A DNA stretch of 41,825 nucleotides from Rufibacter hautae (GTDB taxonomy: Bacteria; Bacteroidota; Bacteroidia; Cytophagales; Hymenobacteraceae). Numbering within the stretch: the stretch's first letter is position 1; the number at the start of each line of letters is the position of its first letter. A model generated the notes under the pieces. That model worked only from the letters and a program-made list of their open reading frames with translations, did not search any database and was not told the DNA's origin. A program made the position numbers and the translations under genes. Location: contig NZ_VKKY01000005.1 in the NCBI RefSeq assembly GCF_008271695.1, positions 1 through 41,825 of the forward strand. The letters are read 5' to 3'. Of this stretch, positions 30,393-39,931 are shown piece after piece.

Positions 30393-30808
30393 AACTTCCA
30401 ACAAAAGGCAGAAGACCAGAGCCATGGTAGTTTTGCAGGTCAACGTCCGCCAAATTATGTGGCGGTTTGCCCATCAAAGCGGCTTGGATGGAATAGGTGT
30501 ACCCAATAGACCTCAGACTACCAGATAACAAAGAGCCTCGCAGGAGCCATTTATATTAGTCACACGTTGGTTTGCTTCAAAGAGAAAGACTGATCCAGAG
30601 GAAGAAGGCAGGATTAGAGTTTTGTCCCCAGAAAGCATCCTAAGAATGAACCCGTAGCTTTTAGGCTAAACAACCCTTTCTATGGCCAATGGAGACAGCT
30701 GTTAATGTGACAAAGGTCAATCTTTAGTTTGACTCAAATCAGTGGTCAGGGCGCATTTTCAGGCCATATTCGTGTGAAGAAATTTTGCCACCAAAATCAG
30801 CCAATGCC
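30393..30808. other. 416-base intergenic region with an FNR-like box
   Basis: No gene seen. TTGACTCAAATCA at 30729-30741 is, on the other strand, TGAT-N4-GTCAA. A weak -7-like AAATTTTG lies at 30780-30787, ahead of the universal stress gene. Confidence 0.5.
30729..30742. promoter_or_regulatory. FNR/FixK-like box before the universal stress gene
   Basis: TTGACTCAAATCAG matches eight of ten positions of TTGAT-N4-ATCAA. It is about 48 bases before a weak -7 box. Confidence 0.55.
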
Positions 30809-31693
30809 ATGAAGACCATAATCGCGCCCACCGACTTTTCTGATAATGCGACCAATGCGGTGCGTTATGCCGCTGCTTTAGCCCATCAGGTGAAGGCCAA
30901 ATTGGTGATTGTGCATATCATCAACCTGCCCAGCACACCAATAGAGTATGGCACCCCATTCCTGCCTTGTGTACAATTGGAGGAGGGGTATGCGCAAGAA
31001 TTGAACAGGTTGTCCAAAGGGCTGCAATTGTCCCATGGCTTTGGTTTGGAGATCGAAACGGATTGCCAATACGGGCATTTCCTGGCGAACCTCAACGAAA
31101 CGGTGAAAGCCAAAGCCGCTGATTTGGTGGTGATGGGCACCAAAGGCGTCACTAATTTCCTGGACAAGCTGATGGGCACCAATACCTCTTTATTCATAAG
31201 GATGATGGCCTGCCCTGTTTTGGCGATTCCTTCGGATGCTGTTTTTTCCGGCATCAGGAATATTGCCTACGCTTCCGGTTTCGACTGCGGGGAGACCATT
31301 CCCCTTCAACGGCTATTCCGTATCGCCGAGCCTTTGCAGGCAGAGGTTTCCATTATCAACGTCCAAACCGAAAGCCAGTCGAATATCTTCTGCGATAATC
31401 ATGTGATACGGGACATCGCCAAGAATTTCCCGGATAAGGATCTCAGTATAGCCCAAATCCAGGGGAAGGACATTGTTGGAGGACTGCACCAATTTATGCA
31501 GGACAAGCAGGCTGAAGTGCTGGCTGTCTCTATTCACATGCGGAGCTTTTTTGAAAGTCTCTTCCACAGGAGTATCTCCGGGCAATTGATTGCCAGCCCT
31601 TCCCTGCCCCTGCTTGCCTTGCCTGACAAACCTTACCGGAAGCTTTACTTGAAGGCAAAAACGGAGGAGATAATCCTAGAGCCGGCTGAATAA
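30809..31693 (+). CDS. double-domain universal stress protein
   Basis: A 294-residue cytoplasmic protein with two UspA domains. The first (1-145) begins KTIIAPTDFSDNATNAVRYAAALAHQ and holds the ATP-binding pattern MGTKGVTNFLDKLMGTNTS. The second (about 150-285) is degenerate and lacks a clear G-x2-G-x9-G motif. The chosen ATG fits the family; an earlier in-frame ATG adds eight residues. Universal stress proteins are classic targets of low-oxygen regulators, and an FNR-like box is upstream. Confidence 0.9.
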   Translation: MKTIIAPTDFSDNATNAVRYAAALAHQVKAKLVIVHIINLPSTPIEYGTPFLPCVQLEEGYAQELNRLSKGLQLSHGFGLEIETDCQYGHFLANLNETVKAKAADLVVMGTKGVTNFLDKLMGTNTSLFIRMMACPVLAIPSDAVFSGIRNIAYASGFDCGETIPLQRLFRIAEPLQAEVSIINVQTESQSNIFCDNHVIRDIAKNFPDKDLSIAQIQGKDIVGGLHQFMQDKQAEVLAVSIHMRSFFESLFHRSISGQLIASPSLPLLALPDKPYRKLYLKAKTEEIILEPAE

Positions 31694-31937
31694 CCTGCGT
31701 TTAGCTGTCTCCCGAAAAAGGAAACGGAATACTTTCCATTGGCCTATGAAAGGGCACAAAACCCGTCTGAAAGCCCTAGACAATATCCATCACGGTTCCT
31801 GAGAGGGAACACTGCATCAGCCTCAATAGCATGCTTGGCAACCTTAGCTGATTCAGCTCCGGCTTTCCTGGGGTAAGATTTACTATTTCCGATGATTACG
31901 TGGTAAGCCCGAAAACACCATAGCCATACATGCAAGT

Positions 31938-33032
31938 ATGAGAATAGCATTTTTGATATTGGTGATCATCCACGGGCTACTCCACTTACTTGGCTTTGTC
32001 AAAGCGTTCGCGTTAGTGGAGGTGAAACAACTGACACAAACCATTTCAAAACCATTTGGGATGGTTTGGCTGCTGGCATGTCTCCTTTTTGCCATCGCTG
32101 CCATACAATTTGCCTTTACAAGTAGCTATTGGAGGCTGTTCGGGTTCATTGGGTTGGTGACCTCACAAGCCCTGATCTTTTTCTTCTGGCAGGATACGAG
32201 ATTTGGAACCATTGCCAATGGGATCATTCTTATCGCGATCATCGTTAGCTATGCCACATCCCATTATTATGGCAAATACCGGGATGAAGTAAAAACAGGT
32301 TTGCGACAGGCACCTTATTTCCAAGATTCCGATCTGACAGAGGCCGACATCCAACACTTGCCCGAGCCTGTCCAAAAATACCTTCGTTTTTCAGGTTGTG
32401 TCGGTAAACCCAAAGTGAAAAATTTTAAAGTAGAGTTCACCGGGAAAATCAGGAAAGACGAGCAATCAGAATGGATGCCATTTACCTCAGAGCAATATAA
32501 TTTCATGGAAACGCCAACCCGGTTGTTTTTCATGAAAGCGGTCATGAAGAATCTACCTGTTGCAGGATACCATTGCTATAAGGATGGGACCGCCTTCATG
32601 GACATCAGGCTGTTTTCCCTGTTCAAGGTGCAGTACCAGGACGGGGCGGAAATGGGTTTGTCAGAGACGGTCACGTTTTTCAATGACATGTGTTGCCTGG
32701 CGCCAGCTACCCTCATAGACCAGCGCATAAAGTGGTTGGAGGCGGAGGGCAACAAAGTGAAAGCATCCTTTACCAATAACAATATCACCGTTTCTGCCTG
32801 GCTCTATTTCAATGATAAAGGTGAACTTGTAAACTTTATTTCCTACGACCGCTACTCCGCCGATGCCGGAAAGCAACTGCCCTGGTCAACTCCCCTGTTG
32901 GATTACCGGGAAATACTGGGATACAGACTTATGGGAAATGCAGAAGCTGTCTACAGTTACCCTGACAGAGATTTATGCTACGGAACTTTCCAACTGGTGG
33001 GCATGGATTATAATTGCAAAGACCTTGATTAA
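31938..33032 (+). CDS. DUF6544 family membrane protein
   Basis: A 364-residue protein. The first ~115 residues hold four membrane helices (FLILVIIHGLLHLLGF, MVWLLACLLFAIAAIQFAF, LFGFIGLVTSQALIFFFW and IILIAIIVSYATS). The rest is a soluble domain with the DUF6544 pattern: PVQKYLRFSGCVGKPKVKNF, VMKNLPVAGYHCYKDG and ATLIDQRIKWLE, ending with YDRYSADAGKQLPWSTPLLDYREILG. Function unknown. The orientation continues the oxygen module but 245 bases separate it from the stress gene. Confidence 0.82.
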   Translation: MRIAFLILVIIHGLLHLLGFVKAFALVEVKQLTQTISKPFGMVWLLACLLFAIAAIQFAFTSSYWRLFGFIGLVTSQALIFFFWQDTRFGTIANGIILIAIIVSYATSHYYGKYRDEVKTGLRQAPYFQDSDLTEADIQHLPEPVQKYLRFSGCVGKPKVKNFKVEFTGKIRKDEQSEWMPFTSEQYNFMETPTRLFFMKAVMKNLPVAGYHCYKDGTAFMDIRLFSLFKVQYQDGAEMGLSETVTFFNDMCCLAPATLIDQRIKWLEAEGNKVKASFTNNNITVSAWLYFNDKGELVNFISYDRYSADAGKQLPWSTPLLDYREILGYRLMGNAEAVYSYPDRDLCYGTFQLVGMDYNCKDLD

Positions 33033-33166
33033 CTCGGCGGCAATTATTGACGGCAACTATCTTAATGTAAAAAACAAAATAGCATTGAGATGTTATATGC
33101 CGACCAGGCCCTACATGGCATATCCGTAACGGTCGGAGAAACAGCCGAGAAGTCACGAATAGGCAA

Positions 33167-33565
33167 TCAAGCTAGAATGTTTAGCAAGTCCGCTTTAGTG
33201 AGTGGTTTCGGGAGATAGGCAATAGAAGGAATTTCAACGGACCAGTCCAGTTTCTCGTAGCTGACTTTCCCGCTGTTCAGGATAACCTGGGTGTGGCAGT
33301 AGTCCACCAGCCCGAGCCTAGCCAGTTCCTTGGCAAAGGTTATCCCGTCCATGCCGGGCATCTCGATATCCGAAATGATTACCTGGGGAAGCGTCCCTAG
33401 GTCAGCGTCCACACTCAGCATCGACAACGCCTCCGCTCCGTCCCCGGCGGAGACGACCTCGCCCACGGAGCTGTGTTTCTTCAAAAGTCTTTTCAGAAGG
33501 AAGAGGTAAACTCCATCATCATCCACGAGCAGCACTTTCTTGGTCGGTTCCATCACCATCAGCAT
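33167..33565 (-). CDS. single-domain response regulator
   Basis: A 132-residue receiver domain: KKVLLVDDDGVYLFLLKRLL, acceptor Asp in VIISDIEMPGMDG, LNSGK (Ser in the Thr position) and YLPKPL (Lys). No output domain, as in CheY-like proteins. Starts at 33565, 33559 or 33553 (three ATGs in frame) are all possible. The cognate kinase may be the FixL-like protein or a chromosomal one. It converges with the DUF6544 gene. Confidence 0.88.
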   Translation of the reverse strand: MLMVMEPTKKVLLVDDDGVYLFLLKRLLKKHSSVGEVVSAGDGAEALSMLSVDADLGTLPQVIISDIEMPGMDGITFAKELARLGLVDYCHTQVILNSGKVSYEKLDWSVEIPSIAYLPKPLTKADLLNILA

Positions 33566-33931
33566 TAAGTCACTACAATGACACCCTGCCAATGCTTTTG
33601 AAGTCGCCGCTCGCAACGGTGGGGTTGAAAGGTGGGCGTCCACGGGAGCGCCGTGCGTTCCTATGGGGTAGAGTCCAGTGAGTAGAACATCCCCTAGGCT
33701 ATACGTACCCCGGGCAGTAACAGATGGCTATAAAGATGCCAGCGGCTGGGTTTAAAAACAAATGCCTATCAGGAGAACTTCAGCCCCCCTTCCGGAGTGG
33801 CCTCCCTGTTTCCGCTACGGACAACCGCACCAGCGGCCATCCTTCGACCCTGGCGGGGAAGCTATTGGAGAAAGCAGGTAACCCTAGGCCGAAACCTTCA
33901 GCCTTTGCCGCCGACCTGCCGTAGAACAGGT
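33566..33931. other. 366-base interval
   Basis: A 66-residue frame (33724-33924) has no supporting features. No repeats or structure seen. Confidence 0.4.
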
Positions 33932-34174
33932 ATGGTAGCGATCCTGACCCATATCGAAACGAACCTGAGGATAACCACCCAGAGAGACCTAGAAGGTCGG
34001 ATTTCTTCCCAGGAGAAATCCCTTTTCGGATCCTTCCACTTTGAATTGGAGGGGGATGCCGCCGTTTTCGAAGCCCTTCCGGACAGAGTCCGGGAGGCTT
34101 TCATGGACAGGGTCCGGCAGCTGTTGCAGAGCGTGGAGTTTGAGGTGGATGGCCGAGCTACCCACGGGCACTGA
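33932..34174 (+). CDS. hypothetical protein, 80 residues
   Basis: MVAILTHIETNLRITTQRD, then EKSLFGSFHFELEGDAAVFEALPDRVREAF and a final helix VRQLLQSVEFEVDG. Mixed strand and helix, no known family. The composition is coding-like and the start is the first ATG after a stop. It is one of three small orphan genes in a row on the plus strand. Confidence 0.5.
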   Translation: MVAILTHIETNLRITTQRDLEGRISSQEKSLFGSFHFELEGDAAVFEALPDRVREAFMDRVRQLLQSVEFEVDGRATHGH

Positions 34175-34526
34175 AAAACAGGGGCCGCCCCTGTGAGACA
34201 GCATGAGACTCCCCTGAAACGCGGGGAAAGCCCCTTGGCTGCCTGGTACAGTCTGCGAGAAATGATATTATGCTTTCCTTATCCTGGTCAACCTGGCGGG
34301 GCAGTTCCGGGATTGTGCCTCCCCTATAACTTATCCCCTTTTGGAAGGGTATCTACCCTAACAAGTCATCACCCCCAACTATACATACTATGCGGGGGCC
34401 GACCGATATGGGCCTTGCTGGGAAGAAGGGCACGTTGTCTCTCCCCCGCGAGGCCCTACTGCGTGACCGGGGATGAGATAGGTTCCTTACCTGTTGGTAT
34501 GGTTTATTTTCCCTACCTTAAGTGGC
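34175..34526. other. 352-base interval
   Basis: No convincing gene. A short frame (34193-34597) is in GC-rich DNA and has no features. Nothing further seen. Confidence 0.4.
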
Positions 34527-34799
34527 ATGGGAAAACACATCGCGATATTTACCAGGGATGGGAAAGGGGAGTCCTTTCCGTTCGGATCCCTCGATGAGGC
34601 AAAGGCCTTCCTTTCAGCTTGCGGAGGGCAGCCGGTGGGCATAATCGACGGGGCCGGGCTGCTGAGGCCCATCCCAATGCCGACGGACTCGGCAAAGGCC
34701 TCGCAAAGGGCGAGGGACGCCTCCCTGTCCGCAGGGGTGTACCATGAGTGGAAAAGGTTCGGGGAGTCCCTCGACCTGGGCCCGGGACCGTCCAGTTAG
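34527..34799 (+). CDS. hypothetical protein, 90 residues
   Basis: GKHIAIFTRDGKGESFPFGSLDEAKAFL is a strand-turn-helix start, then GGQPVGIIDGAGLLRPI and a polar, Ala/Ser-rich helix ending with HEWKRFGESLDL. It resembles small plasmid or phage proteins but no family is recognised. Same strand as its neighbours. Confidence 0.5.
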   Translation: MGKHIAIFTRDGKGESFPFGSLDEAKAFLSACGGQPVGIIDGAGLLRPIPMPTDSAKASQRARDASLSAGVYHEWKRFGESLDLGPGPSS

Positions 34800-34912
34800 G
34801 GCCAATCCTGGGTTTGCTCCGGTCAGCCGAGGGCACCGAAATCCTACGGGCTACGTAAAGCCATGGGCCGGCAGGGTTGCCGGTGCGGTCACATACCCTA
34901 AGCACTGCCATT

Positions 34913-35173
34913 ATGTTCGTCAAACTGCCCGCGGTGGGAAGCATCCAGGAGATGATCCTCAACACCGACTTCATTGTCTCCGTGACGCTGGACACGACCA
35001 AAAGCGCCGGGGTCCTGGAGATTGAGCTCGTCAAGGGCGACAGGACCCAGGTGCTGGAGTACTACTTCGAGCAGGAGGGGGAGATGGAGCAGATGTACGG
35101 GCGCCTCGATGGGCTTCTGGGCGCCGTGTCGCTCCACGCCCCGGGAACCGGTGAGCGCCGGACGGCGGGGTGA
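34913..35173 (+). CDS. hypothetical protein, 86 residues
   Basis: MFVKLPAVGSIQEMILNTDFIVSVTLD followed by GVLEIELVKGDRTQVLEYYFEQEGEMEQMYGRLDGLLGAV. Three strands then a helix; small, acidic. No known family. The ATG at 34913 is preferred to an in-frame upstream one because the extra residues look non-coding. Confidence 0.5.
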   Translation: MFVKLPAVGSIQEMILNTDFIVSVTLDTTKSAGVLEIELVKGDRTQVLEYYFEQEGEMEQMYGRLDGLLGAVSLHAPGTGERRTAG

Positions 35174-35212
35174 CCGCTATAGCGGCTCTTCCCATGATCA
35201 GCCTCTCTCCTT

Positions 35213-35428
35213 CTATGACTCCCTTAGTCGTGATAGTGTAGGTGCAGGGGTACACCCCGCCGAGCGTAGGCCATGTCCGCTTTCGATCAGCTCATCCAGC
35301 AGGGACTGAAGGTGGGTGGGCCGCCGGGGCGAGGACGAGGGCGCCAGCACCAGCAGGACTGCCTCTCCGTGGCCATTGTCGTAGCGCATGTTGGAGACGA
35401 TTCTCCTGGTTTGGTCCAGCAGAGCCAA
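35213..35428 (-). CDS. possible small protein, up to 71 residues
   Basis: From a TTG at 35428 the frame gives LLDQTRRIVSNMRYDNGHGEAVLLVLAP then HLQSLLDELIESG. Composition looks coding for about 60 residues, but GC-rich DNA gives long open frames on both strands here. An ATG at 35389 would shorten it. Treat as tentative. Confidence 0.35.
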   Translation of the reverse strand: MALLDQTRRIVSNMRYDNGHGEAVLLVLAPSSSPRRPTHLQSLLDELIESGHGLRSAGCTPAPTLSRLRES

Positions 35429-35706
35429 CCGCAGCTTCGGTGTCTGCTTCTTTCAGGTGGTGTTCAGTTGCCTCCCGGGGCAGGAGTCCCAGCAACAAAA
35501 CTGGTTCTCTTTCCTGCGCATCTCAGGATTATCGTCCTGAGAGAAACCCTCACAGCTTTGTAAGAGTTCTACCCTGTTGCCGTTTCCCTGGTGGCTGCTT
35601 GGGACTAGGGAACTGCCTATGTAAAGCTATAGATGCTGTCAGGTGTACGGCATTAAAGCCTAGTTTGGTAGATTTTCCAATAACCCCTTTTATGTTAAAC
35701 TGATTT

Positions 35707-38700
35707 TTAGCCCAAAAGTATTCCTTGTTCTTTTAATGAATACTTTTCTACTTCTTTAGGTTTGGGAAGCTCACTTTCATTAAAGCAATTGGAATTTATA
35801 ACTTCCGTTAATAAATCCTTTAACAATGGATATAGTGCTATGGTATGCTCAAGTATCCATAGCAACTCAAGTAATTCCTTCGTATAGTCTGCCGTCCAAA
35901 TCTCTGGGAGAATATCATCAAGGGGACTTGACAACTTTCCTGCACTACCTTTCATTCGATATGATAACCACTTCTTAACGACATCCCAACCAGAAATTGA
36001 GAATTCATAAATTTCTCTAGCAACTGGAGAGAACTCTCCTTTACCTACTTTAAGAGTAAGAGTATACTCATCATAGGAAAAATCCTCTGGATATTCTTCT
36101 TTATTAGTGGGCACTGCCTTCGTGCACAAAGCTAAACCTGGAGGGACTTGTCCTTTTATTTCATTTTCCCCTATAAATCGTTCAGCATATGTATGTAGAA
36201 ACAAGAGACGCTCACCAATTTCACTTGCTTTTTTAAATATTTTTAAATCCTTCGTTATTGGAACCCTTAAACCAGGATTTATTAATTCTTCAGAAAAAAG
36301 ACTAGTATATTCAGGCTGAGATAAAAGAGAATAACAGTAAGAAAGTAATGATTTAGGAGAAATATCCTCTCCTAATTGTTTAGAAATATTTTCTAATAGT
36401 GTTTCAGTAATATTTGGAATTGTAGCATCTACATCTTTCCAAAGTGGAATTACATCTTTTCCTCCCCTTCCGCAAAAGAAATTCAAATCTGGTATACTTG
36501 AGGTAGCGACTAAGCCAATACCTTCTCCTAGAACTTGACTAAATATAGAAGTAATAAAAACTTGTTGTTCGGAATAGCAACTCCATAATTCTGGACGAAT
36601 CCTCGCTGCTAATCTATTATCCACAAGGCAATATTGTCTATCAAAACTTCTAAAGCTAAAAGATTTAATTTGGGGAGTTGGTGTATCTGGCTTAAGCGAA
36701 CTAATCTTCTTTCCTCCCTGAACTACCCCAAATGCTTTAAAATCTTTGGAGATCGGTCTGTCGCCTTCTTTACCAAATAATCTTCTTCTTTCATCAAGAT
36801 CTAATGCTGAAACCAATACTCTCCATCTTTTAACTAAAATTTCCTTTTGACTAGCAATAGGCCACTTTCTTTTGAATTGAACCCCTGAATGTTGCCAAGG
36901 AAATATATCAGTAATTAACGGATAAGAAAAGTAATCCCCAGAAGTTTTTGGAAGCATCGGCTTTTCCCATTCTTCAAAACATAACTGCCAAGATATATCC
37001 TTAAATGAAGAAATATTTGAAAGAAAAGAAAGTTTCTCTGCCCTAGTGCCTGTAACTTTAGAATACCAAACATTTGCAGGGACCTGTGAGTCACATATAT
37101 CTTTTCTAAAGCCTATAGAAATAGCCACTGGAGTCTGAATATTAAATATATTTTCTGTTTTTCTCGCCCCAAGATTATCTCCCTCTAAATCTATTATCCA
37201 TAGTTCATCAAAAGCTTCTCTCATCTTTTTACGCATACTAGAAAATGCGGGTCCCCTAAGATAAGATGAGGCAGTTATGAAAGAAATGATTCCTTGGTTA
37301 CTCGAAGAAGCATTCTCATAAAGTTTCCATAAGGCCCATCTCCAGAAATACACGTAATCATTGTATAAATTTTTAACATGAACTCCTGGTACTCCATCTA
37401 TGAAGTCTTTCAATATACCAGACGTATTTGTATTTGTAAGATTTGAACCGAATCTAATCCATCCGCCCTTTCTTCTAACACCTTGATCATCTACTTCTCG
37501 TTGCTCCCTATTATAGGGTGGATTTCCTATACAAACTAGAATCTGAGTATTGTTTTTTACATTTTGTGCTCGAATATGCTCTTTAGCCATTACCCTCTCT
37601 GCAAATGAAAATTTTGGAGGTTCTGCCGCAGGGTCTTCCAAGGTATCTGTTAAAAATACCTTGATACCATCGTCAGGAATACTGCCCCCAGCATTTTTCA
37701 ATAATTGAGTGATCCTCATGTGTGACACAGCATAAGGCCCAACCATATTTTCAAAAGCATAAAAATTATTAGCCATCCTAGTAGCAATTGAAGCAATCAT
37801 TCCTTCCCCAAATCTTTGAGAAGCTTCTTGAAGTCCATGCTGAATTGCAATCAATGGATACGCAGCTGTACCAGTTGCAGGGTCTAGAAATGTTACATTC
37901 TCATCAGCAAATGCAAGAGGTTTGTTAAATTTGTTTTTTAGAAGTTCCGAACAAAGTTTTATTTGACATTCCACAACCTCAAGCGGCGTATAGTAGACGC
38001 CATAATCCTTTCTTAGCTTAGGATCATAAACAGTGAGAAAATCTTCATAAAAATAAAGCCACGGGTCTCCTTTTTTGGAGATTTTTACAAAGTCTACAGC
38101 CCCTATAATACGCTGCAGCAACTCGACCGCAGTTTTCATTTCTTCTCTTGCATCTTTCTGCCCCAGCAATCTTAAAGTCTGTGCTAAAAGGCTATGCCCA
38201 GAATCCAAATAAGTTGCTGCACTCTCTGGATTAATTATTTCAGCACCTGACAAACGAGCCAGCAACAAGGCATATGTTAACGTTTGAGCATATGCATCAG
38301 CAAATTGAAGCTGGTCTGCCTCTGGGAAAAATAACCGTTGCCAATCCTTATACAATAAGTGTATTTTAGATTCTCCATTTTTTAAAGCAATTTCAACATC
38401 TGAGCGCAATAGCTTGCAAATAGGAGCAAGTAAGTTTGCAAGTGATTTAGGGGTTCTGGGAACAATAGGATTCCAATTAATAAAATCAAATAAAATCTTA
38501 TAAAGCTGCTCTGTCTTTTCCCTATTGATAGCTTTGCAACCATCTCTTATAACATCTCCGTTAAATTCGATTATTGCCCCTTCTTTTTCTCCACTCTTAT
38601 AGAGTACCCACTCGTTGCAATTTGTATAAATAAGATTAGGAAGAGCTTTAAATTTTTCAAACTGTTTTTTATTAGCCCCTTTTAAATTTTTAAGTGAAAT

Positions 38701-38955
38701 ATGAGTTGCTTTCAATTCAATATGACCACACAATAAATTTTCTCTAGCTACTCCCATATCAGGTCTTGCACCAAGCCCTTCTACTTGCACTTCTGTACGA
38801 GTAGTAATTGTGCCTGGTATCAATGATTCTATAAACTCTGAGATAGGCCGTTTTAATTGATCCTCTGGATTGGCGGATATACTGGAAGAGAAATTGTTTT
38901 TAATCTTTTCAGCTAAATCAATTAACTTTTCTTCAAAAGTGTCAAGTGAAATCAT
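35707..38955 (-). CDS. type ISP single-chain restriction-modification enzyme
   Basis: A 1082-residue protein of the LlaBIII/LlaGI group. The N-terminal region has a PD-(D/E)xK nuclease pattern: RPD (D66), then HIELK with E80 and K82. A long helical region follows and no SF2 helicase motifs are obvious; family members normally have them, so this may be a helicase-less variant. The N6-adenine methyltransferase domain (about 310-600) shows YYTP (321-324), FLDPATGTA (motif I, 356-364) and NPPY (motif IV, 478-481). The C-terminal part should be the target recognition domain. Very AT-rich compared with its neighbours, so recently acquired. Confidence 0.88.
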   Translation of the reverse strand: MISLDTFEEKLIDLAEKIKNNFSSSISANPEDQLKRPISEFIESLIPGTITTRTEVQVEGLGARPDMGVARENLLCGHIELKATHISLKNLKGANKKQFEKFKALPNLIYTNCNEWVLYKSGEKEGAIIEFNGDVIRDGCKAINREKTEQLYKILFDFINWNPIVPRTPKSLANLLAPICKLLRSDVEIALKNGESKIHLLYKDWQRLFFPEADQLQFADAYAQTLTYALLLARLSGAEIINPESAATYLDSGHSLLAQTLRLLGQKDAREEMKTAVELLQRIIGAVDFVKISKKGDPWLYFYEDFLTVYDPKLRKDYGVYYTPLEVVECQIKLCSELLKNKFNKPLAFADENVTFLDPATGTAAYPLIAIQHGLQEASQRFGEGMIASIATRMANNFYAFENMVGPYAVSHMRITQLLKNAGGSIPDDGIKVFLTDTLEDPAAEPPKFSFAERVMAKEHIRAQNVKNNTQILVCIGNPPYNREQREVDDQGVRRKGGWIRFGSNLTNTNTSGILKDFIDGVPGVHVKNLYNDYVYFWRWALWKLYENASSSNQGIISFITASSYLRGPAFSSMRKKMREAFDELWIIDLEGDNLGARKTENIFNIQTPVAISIGFRKDICDSQVPANVWYSKVTGTRAEKLSFLSNISSFKDISWQLCFEEWEKPMLPKTSGDYFSYPLITDIFPWQHSGVQFKRKWPIASQKEILVKRWRVLVSALDLDERRRLFGKEGDRPISKDFKAFGVVQGGKKISSLKPDTPTPQIKSFSFRSFDRQYCLVDNRLAARIRPELWSCYSEQQVFITSIFSQVLGEGIGLVATSSIPDLNFFCGRGGKDVIPLWKDVDATIPNITETLLENISKQLGEDISPKSLLSYCYSLLSQPEYTSLFSEELINPGLRVPITKDLKIFKKASEIGERLLFLHTYAERFIGENEIKGQVPPGLALCTKAVPTNKEEYPEDFSYDEYTLTLKVGKGEFSPVAREIYEFSISGWDVVKKWLSYRMKGSAGKLSSPLDDILPEIWTADYTKELLELLWILEHTIALYPLLKDLLTEVINSNCFNESELPKPKEVEKYSLKEQGILLG

Positions 38956-39433
38956 ACTTACGAATATTCTAATAATTACTCTGTTAATTATAATTGTTAT
39001 AGAAATAGCTTAATTGCATTTTTTATTATGGAAATAAGCAATACTTAATATTAATACAACTTAATTTCATACACAATATTACATATTATCAATAGGCGTA
39101 CATTTTAAACAACTATTCTACTTTACAACTAGTAATTTCCTTGGTCGCTCAAATGTGTCACCTTGACAAAGTTTAAGTAGATTATTACCATCGAAATGGT
39201 AGTATATTCACTTCTGCATTTACACTTTGAGGAGCACTATCCAAAACACGGAACAAAAAGGTCTCAACTTTCTACAATCTCCCTTTTAATACACTTTCGT
39301 ACCCATTTTTCCGAAACTTTACTCAACAAGAAATTATGAATCAGCAGTTGGCAGAAAAGGGATAGACTAAACCAACAAGGAATTATTTCGAAGATAACGC
39401 TGTCCATGTCCATCATTACTTAAAGCCCTACCC
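38956..39433. other. 478-base AT-rich interval
   Basis: No gene or RNA seen. It is AT-rich throughout. It contains the promoter region of the restriction enzyme, whose -7 and -33 boxes could not be fixed. Confidence 0.4.
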
Positions 39434-39931
39434 TTACAACTTTATTTGGTTATGGATGATAAGTCTAACTCCAGTCTCATCCCTGAACCTATCCATCAAC
39501 TCCTGTTGGCCATATTGGAACTTGGGGGAAATCCTGTTTGCCAGGAAAGCCCTCCTCTTTCTTATGGAGCCTAGGTCATAATTCTCTCCGAATATCCCAA
39601 TGGAGGTTTTCAGTTGGTTAGTTCCTTCGGTGATCCATCCTCCACTCCTGACCTCTTTGAGCTCCACAAAGACGATGTTGTCAGGATATGTAAGCATGCC
39701 GTCGCACCTGCTTTCCATGGTCCCGTCAGGCCGTAGTATTTCGATGCAGTTATCAATGGCCGTAAAGGTCACCTCGATTCCCTTCTCATTCTCTACTATG
39801 GCAATCCATCTAGAGCTGTTGGCTGCAGAAAGGTCTACATAGGCCCTTGTTTTGTCATCATCATCCCGTAGCCCAAACAAACCAGCATCGGTGTTATCCT
39901 GGCAGACAGAATCAAAGAAATCAATACTCAT
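39434..39931 (-). CDS. PD-(D/E)xK-like nuclease, partner of the ATPase
   Basis: A 165-residue protein. The segment ESRCDGMLTYPDNIVFVELKE gives D77 then E90-L-K92, with Q106 in TNQLKTS, the spacing of a PD-(D/E)xK nuclease core. The N-terminal half starts MSIDFFDSVCQDN and is acidic; the C-terminal part is helical. It is translationally coupled to the ATPase gene through ATGA. I do not recognise the pair as a named defence system, but ATPase plus nuclease in one operon is the usual layout of such systems. Confidence 0.7.
   Translation of the reverse strand: MSIDFFDSVCQDNTDAGLFGLRDDDDKTRAYVDLSAANSSRWIAIVENEKGIEVTFTAIDNCIEILRPDGTMESRCDGMLTYPDNIVFVELKEVRSGGWITEGTNQLKTSIGIFGENYDLGSIRKRRAFLANRISPKFQYGQQELMDRFRDETGVRLIIHNQIKL

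Noticed and set aside
34549..35034. 161-residue minus-strand frame
   Set aside because: Overlaps two better small frames on the plus strand and has non-coding composition.
35242..35703. 153-residue plus-strand frame
   Set aside because: Arg/Ala/Gly-rich translation typical of GC-rich antisense; no start or motif support.
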